Shown: positions 25,409 to 35,100 of the stretch, in pieces
How the letters are laid out: each line of letters starts with the position of its first letter
How positions within the stretch are numbered: position 1 is the stretch's first letter
Source of the DNA: Novipirellula artificiosorum
GTDB taxonomy: Bacteria; Planctomycetota; Planctomycetia; Pirellulales; Pirellulaceae
DNA: 64,000 nt
Direction: 5' to 3'
NCBI RefSeq assembly: GCF_007860135.1
Contig: NZ_SJPV01000010.1
Location: forward strand, 236,005-300,004
Notes under the pieces: model-generated
Told to the model about the DNA's origin: nothing
Databases searched by the model: none
The model's input: the letters and a program-made list of their open reading frames with translations, nothing else
Made by a program: the position numbers and the translations under genes

Positions 25409-28204
25409 ATGACAAACGATCTGTTTTCGAATCAAAAAAAGCTGTTCCTCCTCGATGGAATGGCGCTAACGTATCGCGCTCACTTCGCTCTGGTGCGCAG
25501 CCCCCGCTTCACGTCCGGTGGAATCTGCACCTCCGCCGTCTTTGGCGTTCTCAATACCGTCTTGGACCTGATTCGCCGCGAAGAACCCACGCATTTGGCC
25601 GTCGCGTTTGACACCTCGGAACCCACCGAACGACACGAGGTCTTTCCCGAATACAAGGCACAGCGCGAAGCGATGCCGGAAGACATCTCAAAGCAGTTGC
25701 CCTTGATCGACCGGCTGTTTGATGCGCTCAACGTCCGCACCATCCGACGACCCGGCTACGAGGCCGATGACGTGATTGGAACGCTCGCTCATCAAGCCGC
25801 CGCGAAGGGATTCCAAACGTGGATGGTGACTCCCGATAAAGATTACGATCAATTGGTCACTGATGACATTTTTGTCTACAAACCAGGCCGAAAAGGAGGC
25901 GACAACGAGGTTTTCGGAGTCAAAGAGGTATTAGAAAAGTGGCAGATCGAGCAAGTTAGACAGGTCATCGATATCCTTGGATTGATGGGGGATGCGAGCG
26001 ACAACATTCCGGGTGTTCCAGGCATTGGACCCAAAACCGCGCAGAAACTGATCGCCCAGTATGGATCGATTGAGAACCTGTATGAGCACATCGATGAATT
26101 GAAGGGGAAACAAAAGCAGAATCTGCAGCAGAACCATGACAAAGCGATGCTGTCCAAGCGGCTGGTGACGATCCAGTTGGATGTTCCTCATGATGTTGAC
26201 ATCGATACGTTGGCGTACAAGTCGCACGACGCCGAGACGCTTAAGGCGTTAATGACAGAATTGGAATTTGATGCGATAGGCAAACGACTGTTTGGGAAAT
26301 CGTTTTCTGCGGCATCCGCTCGAGCGAATGTGGTTCGTGAAAAACGCGAATCGGAGATCCAGGCGACACTTTTCGATGAACCGATCGAAGAAAAAACGAT
26401 TCAAGAGACCCCACATCACTACGAGACGGTTTACGACGCCAAACAGCGTGCCGATTTGATTGCGACACTGTCCAAGCAATCTTCGATTTGCTTTGATACG
26501 GAAACAACCTCACTTGATCCGCGGTCGGCCAGCCCACTTGGCATCTCGTTCTCCTTCCAGCCACACAGCGCTTACTACGTCGTCGTTCCCCAAAATCCAG
26601 AACAGGCTCAAGCGGTCATCGACGAGTTTCGACCCGTTTTTGAAAACGAACAAATTGAAAAGGTCGGCCACAACCTGAAGTACGATCTCTCCATGCTCCG
26701 CTGGAATGGATTCGAAGTACGCGGCGCACTGTTCGACAGCATGCTGGCGCATTCCATGAAAGAGCCTGAGATGCGACATGGGTTGGATTATCTGTCGACG
26801 TTGTACTTGGGCTACCGTCCGATTCCCACAACGGATTTGATCGGCCCCAAAGGCAAGAACCAAAAGAACATGCGTGATGTTCCGGTGGAACGAGTGGCCG
26901 AGTATGCATGCGAAGATGCAGACGTGACACTGCAAGTGTCAAACATCTTAAGAACGGATCTTGAGAAATCGGGCGTCGACACGGTTTGTTATGACGTCGA
27001 ATTTCCACTGGTTTCGGTTTTGGTGGACATGGAACACGAAGGCATTCGGCTTGATACCGACGCACTCGCAAGCTATTCGCAGCAACTCAGCGGCGAGATC
27101 GAAGAATTGCAAGGCAAAATTTTCGAATCGGTTGGGCATGAGTTCAATATTGATTCGCCAAAACAGTTGGGGGTCGTGCTTTACGATGAGTTGCAGCTTG
27201 AAACAAACCCCAAGAAGACGGCAACGGGACAGTATTCAACACGAGAATCCGAACTCGAACGGTTAGCGGGCAGGCACTCGATCATTCGCGATGTCTTGGA
27301 TTATCGAAACGCAAGAAAACTGAAGTCGGTTTACGTTGACCAGCTGCCATTAGCGGTCAACGAAAAGACGGGCCGCATCCACACACGTTATGATCAGGTT
27401 TGGACATCAACCGGGCGGATTCAGTCCAACGATCCGAATTTACAAACCATCCCGGTACGTAAACAACGCGGCCGTGAAATCCGAGCTGCGTTCGTTCCTC
27501 GTAATGACGATTTCTTGTTGCTCTCGGTCGACTATTCACAGATCGAGTTGCGAGTGATGGCGGAACTCAGTGGTGACGAAGCCATGCAGGAAGCGTTCCG
27601 AAGCGGCGAGGACATTCATACCGTTACCGCAAGCAAGGTCTATAAGGTCGAAATCAACGAGGTAACACGCGAGATGCGTGACAAGGCCAAAACGGTCAAC
27701 TTTGGGATCATTTACGGCATTTCCGGTTTCGGCTTGCAGCAACGGTTGAACATCCCGCGAACCGAGGCAAACGAGTTGATCAAGAACTACTTTGAGAAGT
27801 ACTCGGGTGTTCAACGGTACATCGACGACACGATCGCGTTTGCAAAGAAGCACGGTTACGTGGCCACGCGAACCGGCCGTCGTCGATACATTCGCGACAT
27901 CAACTCGCAGAGCAAAACGGTGGTCAGTGCGGCCGAACGCTTGGCGATGAACAGCCCAATCCAAGGCACCGCAGCGGACATGTTGAAGTTGGCGATGATT
28001 AACGTGCATCGCGTCTTACGCGAGGGCGGGTTTCAAACGAAAATGCTGTTGTCGGTTCACGATGAAATCGTATTTGACATGCACCGATCCGAAGCGGAAA
28101 CGGTCATGCCAGTAATCGAAAACGCGATGAAGACGGCGATGCCCATGAGCGTGCCGATCGAAGTCGAAATGGGCGTCGGCGAAAATTGGCTCGAAGCCCA
28201 TTAG
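25409..28204 (+). CDS. polA: DNA polymerase I
   Basis: 931 residues with all three domains. The 5'-3' exonuclease domain spans about 1-290 (LFLLDGMALTYRAHFAL, VTPDKDYDQLV, GDASDNIPGVPGIGPKTA). The 3'-5' proofreading domain follows, with FDTETTSLD (DxE), a middle GHNLKYDLSML and YACEDADVT, so its catalytic acids are intact. The polymerase domain has motif A LLSVDYSQIELRVMAELSG, motif B RDKAKTVNFGIIYGISGFG and motif C LLSVHDEIVFD. Replication and repair enzyme, cytoplasmic. Start at 25409 chosen over 25349, which overlaps the Rieske gene. Confidence 0.98.
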   Translation: MTNDLFSNQKKLFLLDGMALTYRAHFALVRSPRFTSGGICTSAVFGVLNTVLDLIRREEPTHLAVAFDTSEPTERHEVFPEYKAQREAMPEDISKQLPLIDRLFDALNVRTIRRPGYEADDVIGTLAHQAAAKGFQTWMVTPDKDYDQLVTDDIFVYKPGRKGGDNEVFGVKEVLEKWQIEQVRQVIDILGLMGDASDNIPGVPGIGPKTAQKLIAQYGSIENLYEHIDELKGKQKQNLQQNHDKAMLSKRLVTIQLDVPHDVDIDTLAYKSHDAETLKALMTELEFDAIGKRLFGKSFSAASARANVVREKRESEIQATLFDEPIEEKTIQETPHHYETVYDAKQRADLIATLSKQSSICFDTETTSLDPRSASPLGISFSFQPHSAYYVVVPQNPEQAQAVIDEFRPVFENEQIEKVGHNLKYDLSMLRWNGFEVRGALFDSMLAHSMKEPEMRHGLDYLSTLYLGYRPIPTTDLIGPKGKNQKNMRDVPVERVAEYACEDADVTLQVSNILRTDLEKSGVDTVCYDVEFPLVSVLVDMEHEGIRLDTDALASYSQQLSGEIEELQGKIFESVGHEFNIDSPKQLGVVLYDELQLETNPKKTATGQYSTRESELERLAGRHSIIRDVLDYRNARKLKSVYVDQLPLAVNEKTGRIHTRYDQVWTSTGRIQSNDPNLQTIPVRKQRGREIRAAFVPRNDDFLLLSVDYSQIELRVMAELSGDEAMQEAFRSGEDIHTVTASKVYKVEINEVTREMRDKAKTVNFGIIYGISGFGLQQRLNIPRTEANELIKNYFEKYSGVQRYIDDTIAFAKKHGYVATRTGRRRYIRDINSQSKTVVSAAERLAMNSPIQGTAADMLKLAMINVHRVLREGGFQTKMLLSVHDEIVFDMHRSEAETVMPVIENAMKTAMPMSVPIEVEMGVGENWLEAH

Positions 28205-28227
28205 GGCAAGTGCGATTTGTCGCGACG

Positions 28228-29343
28228 CTATTGGCCCGCGATGTACTTCAATTGAATCTCGGTGTTAGGCAATTTCTCCTTTAGCTTGTCAACACCCTCT
28301 TGAGTCACCGCCGTTCGAGTGACTTTCAGATCTTTCAATGAAGAAAGACCTTCGAGGTGCACCAGTCCCGCGTCCGTGATTTGTGTCGAGCCGAGATGCA
28401 AAAAGGTCAATTGGTTCAGTTTGCTTAAGAACTGCATTCCCTCGTCACTAAGACGTGTATTGTCCAAGTTCAAGGATTCGAGTGCTACCAAGTTGCCGAT
28501 CGGTTTGATTCCAGCATCGGTCACGTTCACTCGCCATAGATTCAGCTTTTTCATTTTGGCCAGCTCGGCAAGCGGTTGCATGGCTTCATCCGTCAGCTGC
28601 GCGCATTCGCTCATATCAAGTTCTTCCAATTGCTTCAAATTCACGAACGCCGCTGTCCCGTCGCCATCAATCTGAGTCTGAGCGATTCGAAGCTTCTTCA
28701 GACTTGGAAACGAGGACATCACGGCAATCGCCTCGTTGCCAATCGTTGTTTTGGCCATGTAGAGTTCTTGCAAGTTCTTCAGCCCCTTGATTTTCGCAAG
28801 TCCGTCTTCGCTAATCCATAGAAAATCAAGCCCGAGCACTTTCAGATTGGTTAGCTGGCCAATCGGCTCCATTCCGTCATCACTAACACTACACTTCCCA
28901 TTTTTTCCCGACAGTTTGAGGGCTTTGAGTTTGGCGAGCGACGTTAGCGACGCCACCCCCTTGTCACTAATGCCGCATTCACGCAGGTCTAAATTCTCCA
29001 ACGTTGCGATCTGGCCAACCGTCGTCATCATCTCATCGGTGACGTTGGAGTCAGCCAGCAGCAAGGAACGCAGCCTCGGCAATTTCTTCAACGGTTGTAA
29101 ATCAGTGTCAGCGATTTCCAGGCCACGAAAATCGATTTCGATGATCGCGCCATCGCCATCTCGGCGAAGCTTCTCCGTTAGCGCCTCGACTGCGGCGGTC
29201 GCAGTCGGGTCATCAAGAGGTCGTTCTGTGACGACTTCCGCCGCCGCTTCCAACTTCTTTGTGGAGTCCGCTGTGGAGGGTGCTTGCGAGTCACACCCGA
29301 CGCAAACAAGCAAACCGAGAAAAGAAACAACGGAAAAACGCAT
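28228..29343 (-). CDS. Leucine-rich-repeat lipoprotein
   Basis: 371 residues from an ATG with GGAG 7 nt upstream. A signal segment ends in LVCVGC, giving lipid-modified Cys17. From about residue 80 it is a row of about 12 leucine-rich repeats of 23-25 residues, with unit consensus LxxLxxLxLxxTxIxDxGLxxL (for example LTNLKVLGLDFLWISEDGL and LVALESLNLDNTRLSDEGM). Related planctomycete lipoproteins are common; binding to proteins or glycans is typical of such arcs, but the ligand is unknown. It is 49 bases after the sulfatase gene on the same strand. Confidence 0.88.
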   Translation of the reverse strand: MRFSVVSFLGLLVCVGCDSQAPSTADSTKKLEAAAEVVTERPLDDPTATAAVEALTEKLRRDGDGAIIEIDFRGLEIADTDLQPLKKLPRLRSLLLADSNVTDEMMTTVGQIATLENLDLRECGISDKGVASLTSLAKLKALKLSGKNGKCSVSDDGMEPIGQLTNLKVLGLDFLWISEDGLAKIKGLKNLQELYMAKTTIGNEAIAVMSSFPSLKKLRIAQTQIDGDGTAAFVNLKQLEELDMSECAQLTDEAMQPLAELAKMKKLNLWRVNVTDAGIKPIGNLVALESLNLDNTRLSDEGMQFLSKLNQLTFLHLGSTQITDAGLVHLEGLSSLKDLKVTRTAVTQEGVDKLKEKLPNTEIQLKYIAGQ

Positions 29344-29392
29344 CGCAATGCTCCAAAGGTAAAGAAACGGGCCAAGGGGGGCGAGTGTTTTG

Positions 29393-30808
29393 TCAGGGAG
29401 CAACCATCACGTCGGTCGCTTCGCTGTCACGTCGCAGTTGTTGATGAAAGGCTCTTAGTTGCTCATGGTAGCTTCGAAAACCATAAAAGAAACTGGGCTG
29501 GTTGTTCGAGTTCCACTGAGTAAACGCGTCGGTCAATTCAGCGACCCTCTGCGGGTGCGTCTCGGCGAGGTTGTTGGATTCCCCTTCGTCGAGCCCCAAG
29601 TCGAACAGCATTGCCTTGTCGTTGGCGAGAACGAACTTCTCGGAACCTTGGCGAACCGCGTGTAAAGCATCTTGGTGCGTTCGCCAATATAAAGCGTCGT
29701 GGGGACGAGTCGTTTTTTGACCCGTTGCATAGGGAACCAAGTTTACGCCTTCCAGCAGGTCGTCTGGGTCTGCATGACCAAGTTCAAGTGCGGTTTGTGA
29801 GACATCGAACGAAATCACGGGATCATCGAAGACCTTTCCAGCGGGCAACGTTCCGGGCATGCGCATGACAAACGGCACATGGATGCCCCCTTCGAACACA
29901 TCACCTTTCGCACCACGAAAGGGGCCGTTGTCCGAACCATTGCTGCTCTCAGGTCCGCCGTTGTCGCTCAAGAAAACAACCAACGTGTGATCGCGATCGC
30001 CCGAATCGTCAATTTTCTGCAGCAGGCGTCCGATTTGGTCATCCATGCAGGAAACCATTGCTGCATAGGTCCGTCGCTTCTTGTCTTTGATGCTCTCAAA
30101 TTGCTGGATCTTGTCTTCCGGAGCTTGCAGCGGAGTATGGGGCGCGTTGTAAGCGACGTATAGAAAATAGGGCAAATCGGCTGATTGGTCGATAAACCGG
30201 ATCGCTTCGTCTGTCAGAACTTCGGTCAAATAGCCGTCAAAGGCGACAGGCTTGCCATTGTCATCGATCGCTGCTTTGTAGTTTTCGTGCAAAGCCGCTG
30301 TGGTGTCGACTGTAAAATAGTCATGGCCGCCCCCCAAGAATCCGTAGTAGAAATCAAAACCGCGACGGAGCGGATGAAATTCGCTTGCGGCACCGAGGTG
30401 CCATTTACCGACCATGCCCGTTCGATAGCCGACCTGTTTCAAACGTGATGCGATCGTCTTTTCGGACTGGGGAAATCCCATCACATGGTTGTGCGGATCA
30501 AATGGCATGTTGTTGACATAGCCAAATCGATGTTGGTATCGCCCCGCCATTAAGCCAGCTCGCATCGGACTGCAAAACGGATGTGACGAGTAACCGTTGG
30601 AAAAACGCACGCCGTCGCGAGCGAGCGAATCGATATTCGGCGTCGGAATATCTTGACAACCATTGAAACCAACGTCACCAAATCCGAGATCGTCGGCCAA
30701 CAGAATGACCAGATTGGGGCGTTCGGAAGCGTCGACGTTCGCCGCAATCACTGCAACAGAAAGAACGAGAACGATAAACTGGATTTGAATTTGAATTCGA
30801 GGCGTCAT
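29393..30808 (-). CDS. Exported sulfatase, S1 formylglycine type
   Basis: 471 residues with a signal peptide (FIVLVLSVAVIAANV), then the metal-site start PNLVILLADDLGFGD (Asp39, Asp40). The formylglycine signature is CSPMR at 79-83, with Cys79 the residue to be converted. Later signature parts are GMVGKWHLG and LVVFLSDNGGPESS, both metal-site regions. Hydrolyses sulfate esters from polysaccharides or mucopolysaccharides outside the cytoplasm; substrate unknown. A separate maturation enzyme (FGE or anSME) is needed and is not in this window. Part of the large sulfatase set typical of marine planctomycetes. Confidence 0.95.
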   Translation of the reverse strand: MTPRIQIQIQFIVLVLSVAVIAANVDASERPNLVILLADDLGFGDVGFNGCQDIPTPNIDSLARDGVRFSNGYSSHPFCSPMRAGLMAGRYQHRFGYVNNMPFDPHNHVMGFPQSEKTIASRLKQVGYRTGMVGKWHLGAASEFHPLRRGFDFYYGFLGGGHDYFTVDTTAALHENYKAAIDDNGKPVAFDGYLTEVLTDEAIRFIDQSADLPYFLYVAYNAPHTPLQAPEDKIQQFESIKDKKRRTYAAMVSCMDDQIGRLLQKIDDSGDRDHTLVVFLSDNGGPESSNGSDNGPFRGAKGDVFEGGIHVPFVMRMPGTLPAGKVFDDPVISFDVSQTALELGHADPDDLLEGVNLVPYATGQKTTRPHDALYWRTHQDALHAVRQGSEKFVLANDKAMLFDLGLDEGESNNLAETHPQRVAELTDAFTQWNSNNQPSFFYGFRSYHEQLRAFHQQLRRDSEATDVMVAP

Positions 30809-30820
30809 GCTGTCTACTCG

Positions 30821-31018
30821 CTAGTATTGGGTAGGTAAAAGAATAGAAAGCTCGGCTGCCTTCGAATCATCACCCTCGATTCGTTCGAGATGCAGTTCGA
30901 GCGATTGCTCGCCGGTTCCTTCAAGGTGCTCGACGCGAAGGGGATGCAGCCCCGATTTGGCTCGGAACATCCCGCTGGCAGGGGTTGCTGAAGTCATTCC
31001 GACTCGATGCTGTAACAT
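30821..31018 (-). CDS. Short frame with PA14-like C-terminal signature, in frame with the preceding gene
   Basis: A 65-residue frame whose ATG is two codons after the stop of the squalene-cyclase-repeat gene, in the same reading frame (TAA TTT ATG). The segment MFRAKSGLHPLRVEHLEG then SLELHLERIEG matches the last strands of PA14 domains, where AGLHPIRVEYFEG is usual. The PA14 core upstream is missing. It may be a small coupled gene, a degraded remnant, or the tail of a fusion interrupted by a stop. No ribosome binding site is seen before the ATG. The sulfatase starts 13 bases after its end. Confidence 0.45.
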   Translation of the reverse strand: MLQHRVGMTSATPASGMFRAKSGLHPLRVEHLEGTGEQSLELHLERIEGDDSKAAELSILLPTQY

Positions 31019-31021
31019 AAA

Positions 31022-32134
31022 TTATCGTTGATAGATTGGAAGGTAATGGTAGCGGACGCTTAAACTGAGCACGGCCAATGACGTGGCGTAGACGGTCCCA
31101 TAATTTTTTTCTTCGCCACCCGCGGCCCACCAGGAACCGTCGTTGCGTTGAGCGTCTAGGAGCAGTGATTCGACCATCAATTGGGACGTCTTGGCGGCTT
31201 TGCCACCTACTTGATGCATGCCCTGAGCATAATAGTAGATTCCGTAGAAGAAAAACCGTTCATTGGTTTGCGGCGGATGCTGTAGCAACCACTCCGCCGC
31301 GCCGGAAACCATCGGGGAATCGTACAAACCACACACCTGCATCGCGAGCAAGCCGGCGGACGTCATGGTGAACGTGGGTTGGTGCGACCCCGGTGTGTAG
31401 GTGAACCCGCTCACCTCGGGAACCTCATTGCTGCGCCCCCGGCGACCTGCGTAGGAAGCTTTCAAGTAACCGATCGCAGCATCGATCGCTTCGCCGGGAA
31501 TATCCAAACCGTCGTTCTTTGCACTCCGCAGCGCCATCAGTTGCCATACGGATACGCTTAAGTCCGAATCGTGGCTGGTCGGAGTGTATCGCCATCCACC
31601 TCGATGCGATTCGGGCTTAGGCTCTTGCTGGGCGGCCAAAATGAGTTGCAATGCTGGGACCAGTGAAGCGTGAATGCGAGTGTTCTGTTGGACGGTCGCT
31701 CCCATCCCGAGCACTTCGGTCAGCATCAAGGTGATGATTCCGTGGCCATACATTCGCGATCCATCCGATTCTCCGAAGTAGCCCTTCGCATCTTGGTGAT
31801 TCGGCAGCAGGACGAAATCGATCGCTCTTTGCATCGCCTTGCCCAGCGCCGATGCATCACCCGGTTGAGTTCCAATCGACGCCATCGCCATGATCGCCAA
31901 TGCGGTCATCGCGACATGGTGACTGCGATCGGCAATGGCTCCGTCGTCCCGCTGGCTGGCGGCCAAGTGGTTTGCCCCTTGCTGCACCGCTCGGTCCACT
32001 CCATCAGCAATGTACAGCGTGCTGAGGGGTTCTTGAGCCTTGACGGGGGAATGACCGATCCAAAACGCTCTTGCGCAACTCGCAGCGACCACGGATTGAA
32101 GGACATGCCGACGATTGAAGGTTGAATGCGTCAT
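31022..32134 (-). CDS. Exported squalene-cyclase/prenyltransferase-repeat protein
   Basis: 370 residues with a twin-arginine style start (NRRHVLQSVVAASCARAF), so export by Tat or Sec is likely. The body consists of alpha-alpha barrel repeats of the squalene-cyclase type: GANHLAASQRDDGAI, HHVAMTALAIMAMAS, YGHGIITLMLTEVLG, GGWRYTPTSHDSDLSVSVWQLMAL and DGSWWAAGGEEK, ending in the family's YLPIYQR tail. Such exported forms lack evidence of terpene cyclisation, and their role is unknown. It begins 3 bases after the 1883-residue gene's stop, so it is the last full gene of the DUF58/VWA operon. Confidence 0.88.
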   Translation of the reverse strand: MTHSTFNRRHVLQSVVAASCARAFWIGHSPVKAQEPLSTLYIADGVDRAVQQGANHLAASQRDDGAIADRSHHVAMTALAIMAMASIGTQPGDASALGKAMQRAIDFVLLPNHQDAKGYFGESDGSRMYGHGIITLMLTEVLGMGATVQQNTRIHASLVPALQLILAAQQEPKPESHRGGWRYTPTSHDSDLSVSVWQLMALRSAKNDGLDIPGEAIDAAIGYLKASYAGRRGRSNEVPEVSGFTYTPGSHQPTFTMTSAGLLAMQVCGLYDSPMVSGAAEWLLQHPPQTNERFFFYGIYYYAQGMHQVGGKAAKTSQLMVESLLLDAQRNDGSWWAAGGEEKNYGTVYATSLAVLSLSVRYHYLPIYQR

Positions 32135-32137
32135 GGA

Positions 32138-35100
32138 TCACTCTTGTGCCGCAGCACGTTGGGCAACGGCCTTGAAATAAGCTTCGATCTGCGATTGATA
32201 TTCCGGTGGCCCGAGCGAGGCCTCGCTTTCAATCGCATCATCCGTTCGTCGCTCGCGTAGCTGTCCCCATGGAGTTCCTTGACGGTCAACGCCGCGTGCA
32301 TCCAGCATACCACTGTCGCCAGCGATCGTGGTCGATGTCGACCGCGTGGTTGGGTCGGGCAATGGTGAGGATTGCCGAGCGGCATTGGAGTCGCGGTCCT
32401 GTGCTGACGATAGGGAGGAGGCGTCGATCTGACGCTGACGCTCTCGGGCCAGTTGTTGATTCTGTTGATTCATCGCGGAGGCAAGCGTCTGCGATTTGTC
32501 TGCAGCGCTGGGTTGCTGGCCGGGCTGTCCCTCGCCGGACGAGTCACCTTGTTGACTCGATTGGCCGTTTTGAGCTTGCTGCGGCTGGCCGTTTTGAGAG
32601 TTGTCCGCTTGCGAGTTTTGAGCAAACAGGGATCGGTCGAGATCATCGAGCGTTTCTGCCAATTGTCGGGCCCGCTGTTGGAGAGTGTCGTCGGATGATG
32701 TCTTCATGCCTTGGGCGGCGTCTTGAGATTGAGCCTCGGTCGGCGATCCCATCGCCGACAATTGATCGGCCTCTGCTTGCAATTTTTGGGTTGTTTCCGC
32801 GATCTGTCGATCGGCGATCGGCGATGCTTCGGCATCCTGCGCTGCCGCAGCGATGCTCGCCTCGGCCTTTTCGGAGCTTGCCACCGCGTTGGTCTTGACC
32901 GACTCAGCCGCTTGTCTCAACCTTTGCTGCATTTCAGGCTTCTCGAGTCTTCCCTCGTGTCGCGCCGCCCGGGCTAGCTGCTCCGTTACCGCTTCGGTTT
33001 GTTCGGTAATGAAGGCTTGCTGCTGCTGTGCGGATGTGGCCGATGGAGTACTCACGCGAAAGGAATCAATGTCTTCTGCTTGCGTGGCAATTGTGGCGAT
33101 CTCATCCTGAATCTCTGCCAACTCTTCCTCAACCTGATCCACTAATCTGGCCGCCACTTCTGCCGGTGGGTTCTCGCTCGGTAGCGGCTCAATCCGCTGC
33201 TGTTCGATCTCGCGTTTGCGACGATCAGCATCGAGCTGCATTTGTTTTGCGAAGTCTTGCGATTCTCTTGCTGCCTGTTCTGCGTCTTCTGCTTGTTGCA
33301 GTCGCTGGTTCGCACGAACGAGTTCGTCCCGATGCCATGGGTTATCGCTATTCTTTTCGAGTTGCTTTTGCGAGTTTTGGATGCTTTGTTTCGCTTCACG
33401 CTGCTCACGTTGTGTGTCGCTGATACGTCGTCTTGCATCATTCTGATGTCGCGACCACCGGCTGGCTTCGTTTTGGGCTTCACGACTGCGTTGGTTGCGA
33501 GACTCCGTTTGTACTTGTTTGGCATCGCGTTCGGCGCGATCCCGAGCCTCCGGACGCTCGTGAACAGGCTCCGCCGCAGATTCTTGTGCCTGTTCTTTAA
33601 TACCGGCCATCGTTTCCCTGGTGGCATCAATCGCATCACTTGCTTCCAGCGCTGCCTGCTCGATCTCGGACAGCAGCCGATCCCCCGACGTTTCACGTCG
33701 CATCGTTTGCGTGGTTTGTTGAAGCGTTTCTCTGGCATCGATCACTCGTCGGCGAAGTGCGTCCTGCTTGGCCATTGCTGTCGCTCGATCCGCGCGATTG
33801 AGCAGTGCATCTTGAACGGTGCCAAGCCGAGAGGCGAGTGCCTCGAGTCGTTGCTGCATCCGCGTTTTTCGCTCTCGCAGTAGTGGATCCGATTTCTCAA
33901 ATTCATTGTTGAGCGTTTTCTCTTGTTGTGCTGCGTTGCCGAGGGTTCTGGCGGCATTTTGGACAGCCTGCTCGGCGATTCCTGATAACTCTTCCTGCAT
34001 CGGCACATTGCGTTTGAGTTCATCCTCGAGTCGCTTGAGCAGTTCCTCCGGCGAGCTACTGGCCGTTTTGGCCATCGCCTCTGCTTGGTCGAACTTCTGT
34101 TGCAACTCCTGATCACTCTGCAATGCATCGGCCGCTTCTCGGATTGTTTGACGAGACCGCGTAACATCTTCGCCAGCATCGGCACGTTCGAAATGTTCTG
34201 CCGTCTGCTCCAATGATCGCTTCAGTTGTTCGAGTGCGGCGGAGGCCTTGTCCAGATTCTGATGACGCTGTGTGTCTTGTGGTGATTGCTGTGCCGCTGC
34301 CATGCTTTGCTCGGCTTGTTGAAGAGCGTCACCGATTTGTGCCGATGCGGCATCCGCGTCGCGAGCGAGTTCCCGTTCGGAGGTTTCGGTCATGTCTGTG
34401 CGGTTGGCTCGGTCGGCAAGCGCCTGCATCGTTTCGGCAGCAGCTTGCTCGGCGGCCTGCTGTTCACTGGAAAGCTGCTGCACCGTCTGTGGCGAATCGT
34501 CTGGCCGGTCGTCGGTGCGTTGCTTGGCTTCGGCTGCCTGTTCGGCGGCACGGCGAGCTTGTTCGGCGAGCGTCGGAACGTACCGCATGATCGTATCACG
34601 AGCGTTGACGGCCGCCGGTTCCAAGTCCTTGACGGCTTCGGCCAAATCATCCGCAATGGTGTTGAGCCAGAGTTCGGCGGAAAGCGGGGGGTCTCCCGAC
34701 CATCGACGCTGCGTGATTTGATGGTTTGCCTGGTTGTAAGCGCCACTGTTACGAATGCGATTGACCGCTTCTGCCAAGGATGGATCGACGCCATTGTGCC
34801 GCATCCGCTGCGATCCATCTTCTAGCCCAATACGAATCCGTTCGATCCAATGCGGATGTTCGATGCGTGCGTCCGCGTAAGCCGCTAAACGCCGTTCCGC
34901 TGCGAGCAGCAGGCTCAATTCATCGTGCCATATTTTTGCATCATGAACGCTCTGTATTAAGGCGAACGCCTTGGCAAGTTCGTCGTGAATCGGAGCCAAA
35001 GCATTCCCGCGATAATCGACAAACCCGTTCTCGTTCACATTCTTCAATGCGCGTTGCATCAATTCGCTATCGGCAGCATACGGGAGATCAACATTGGGTC

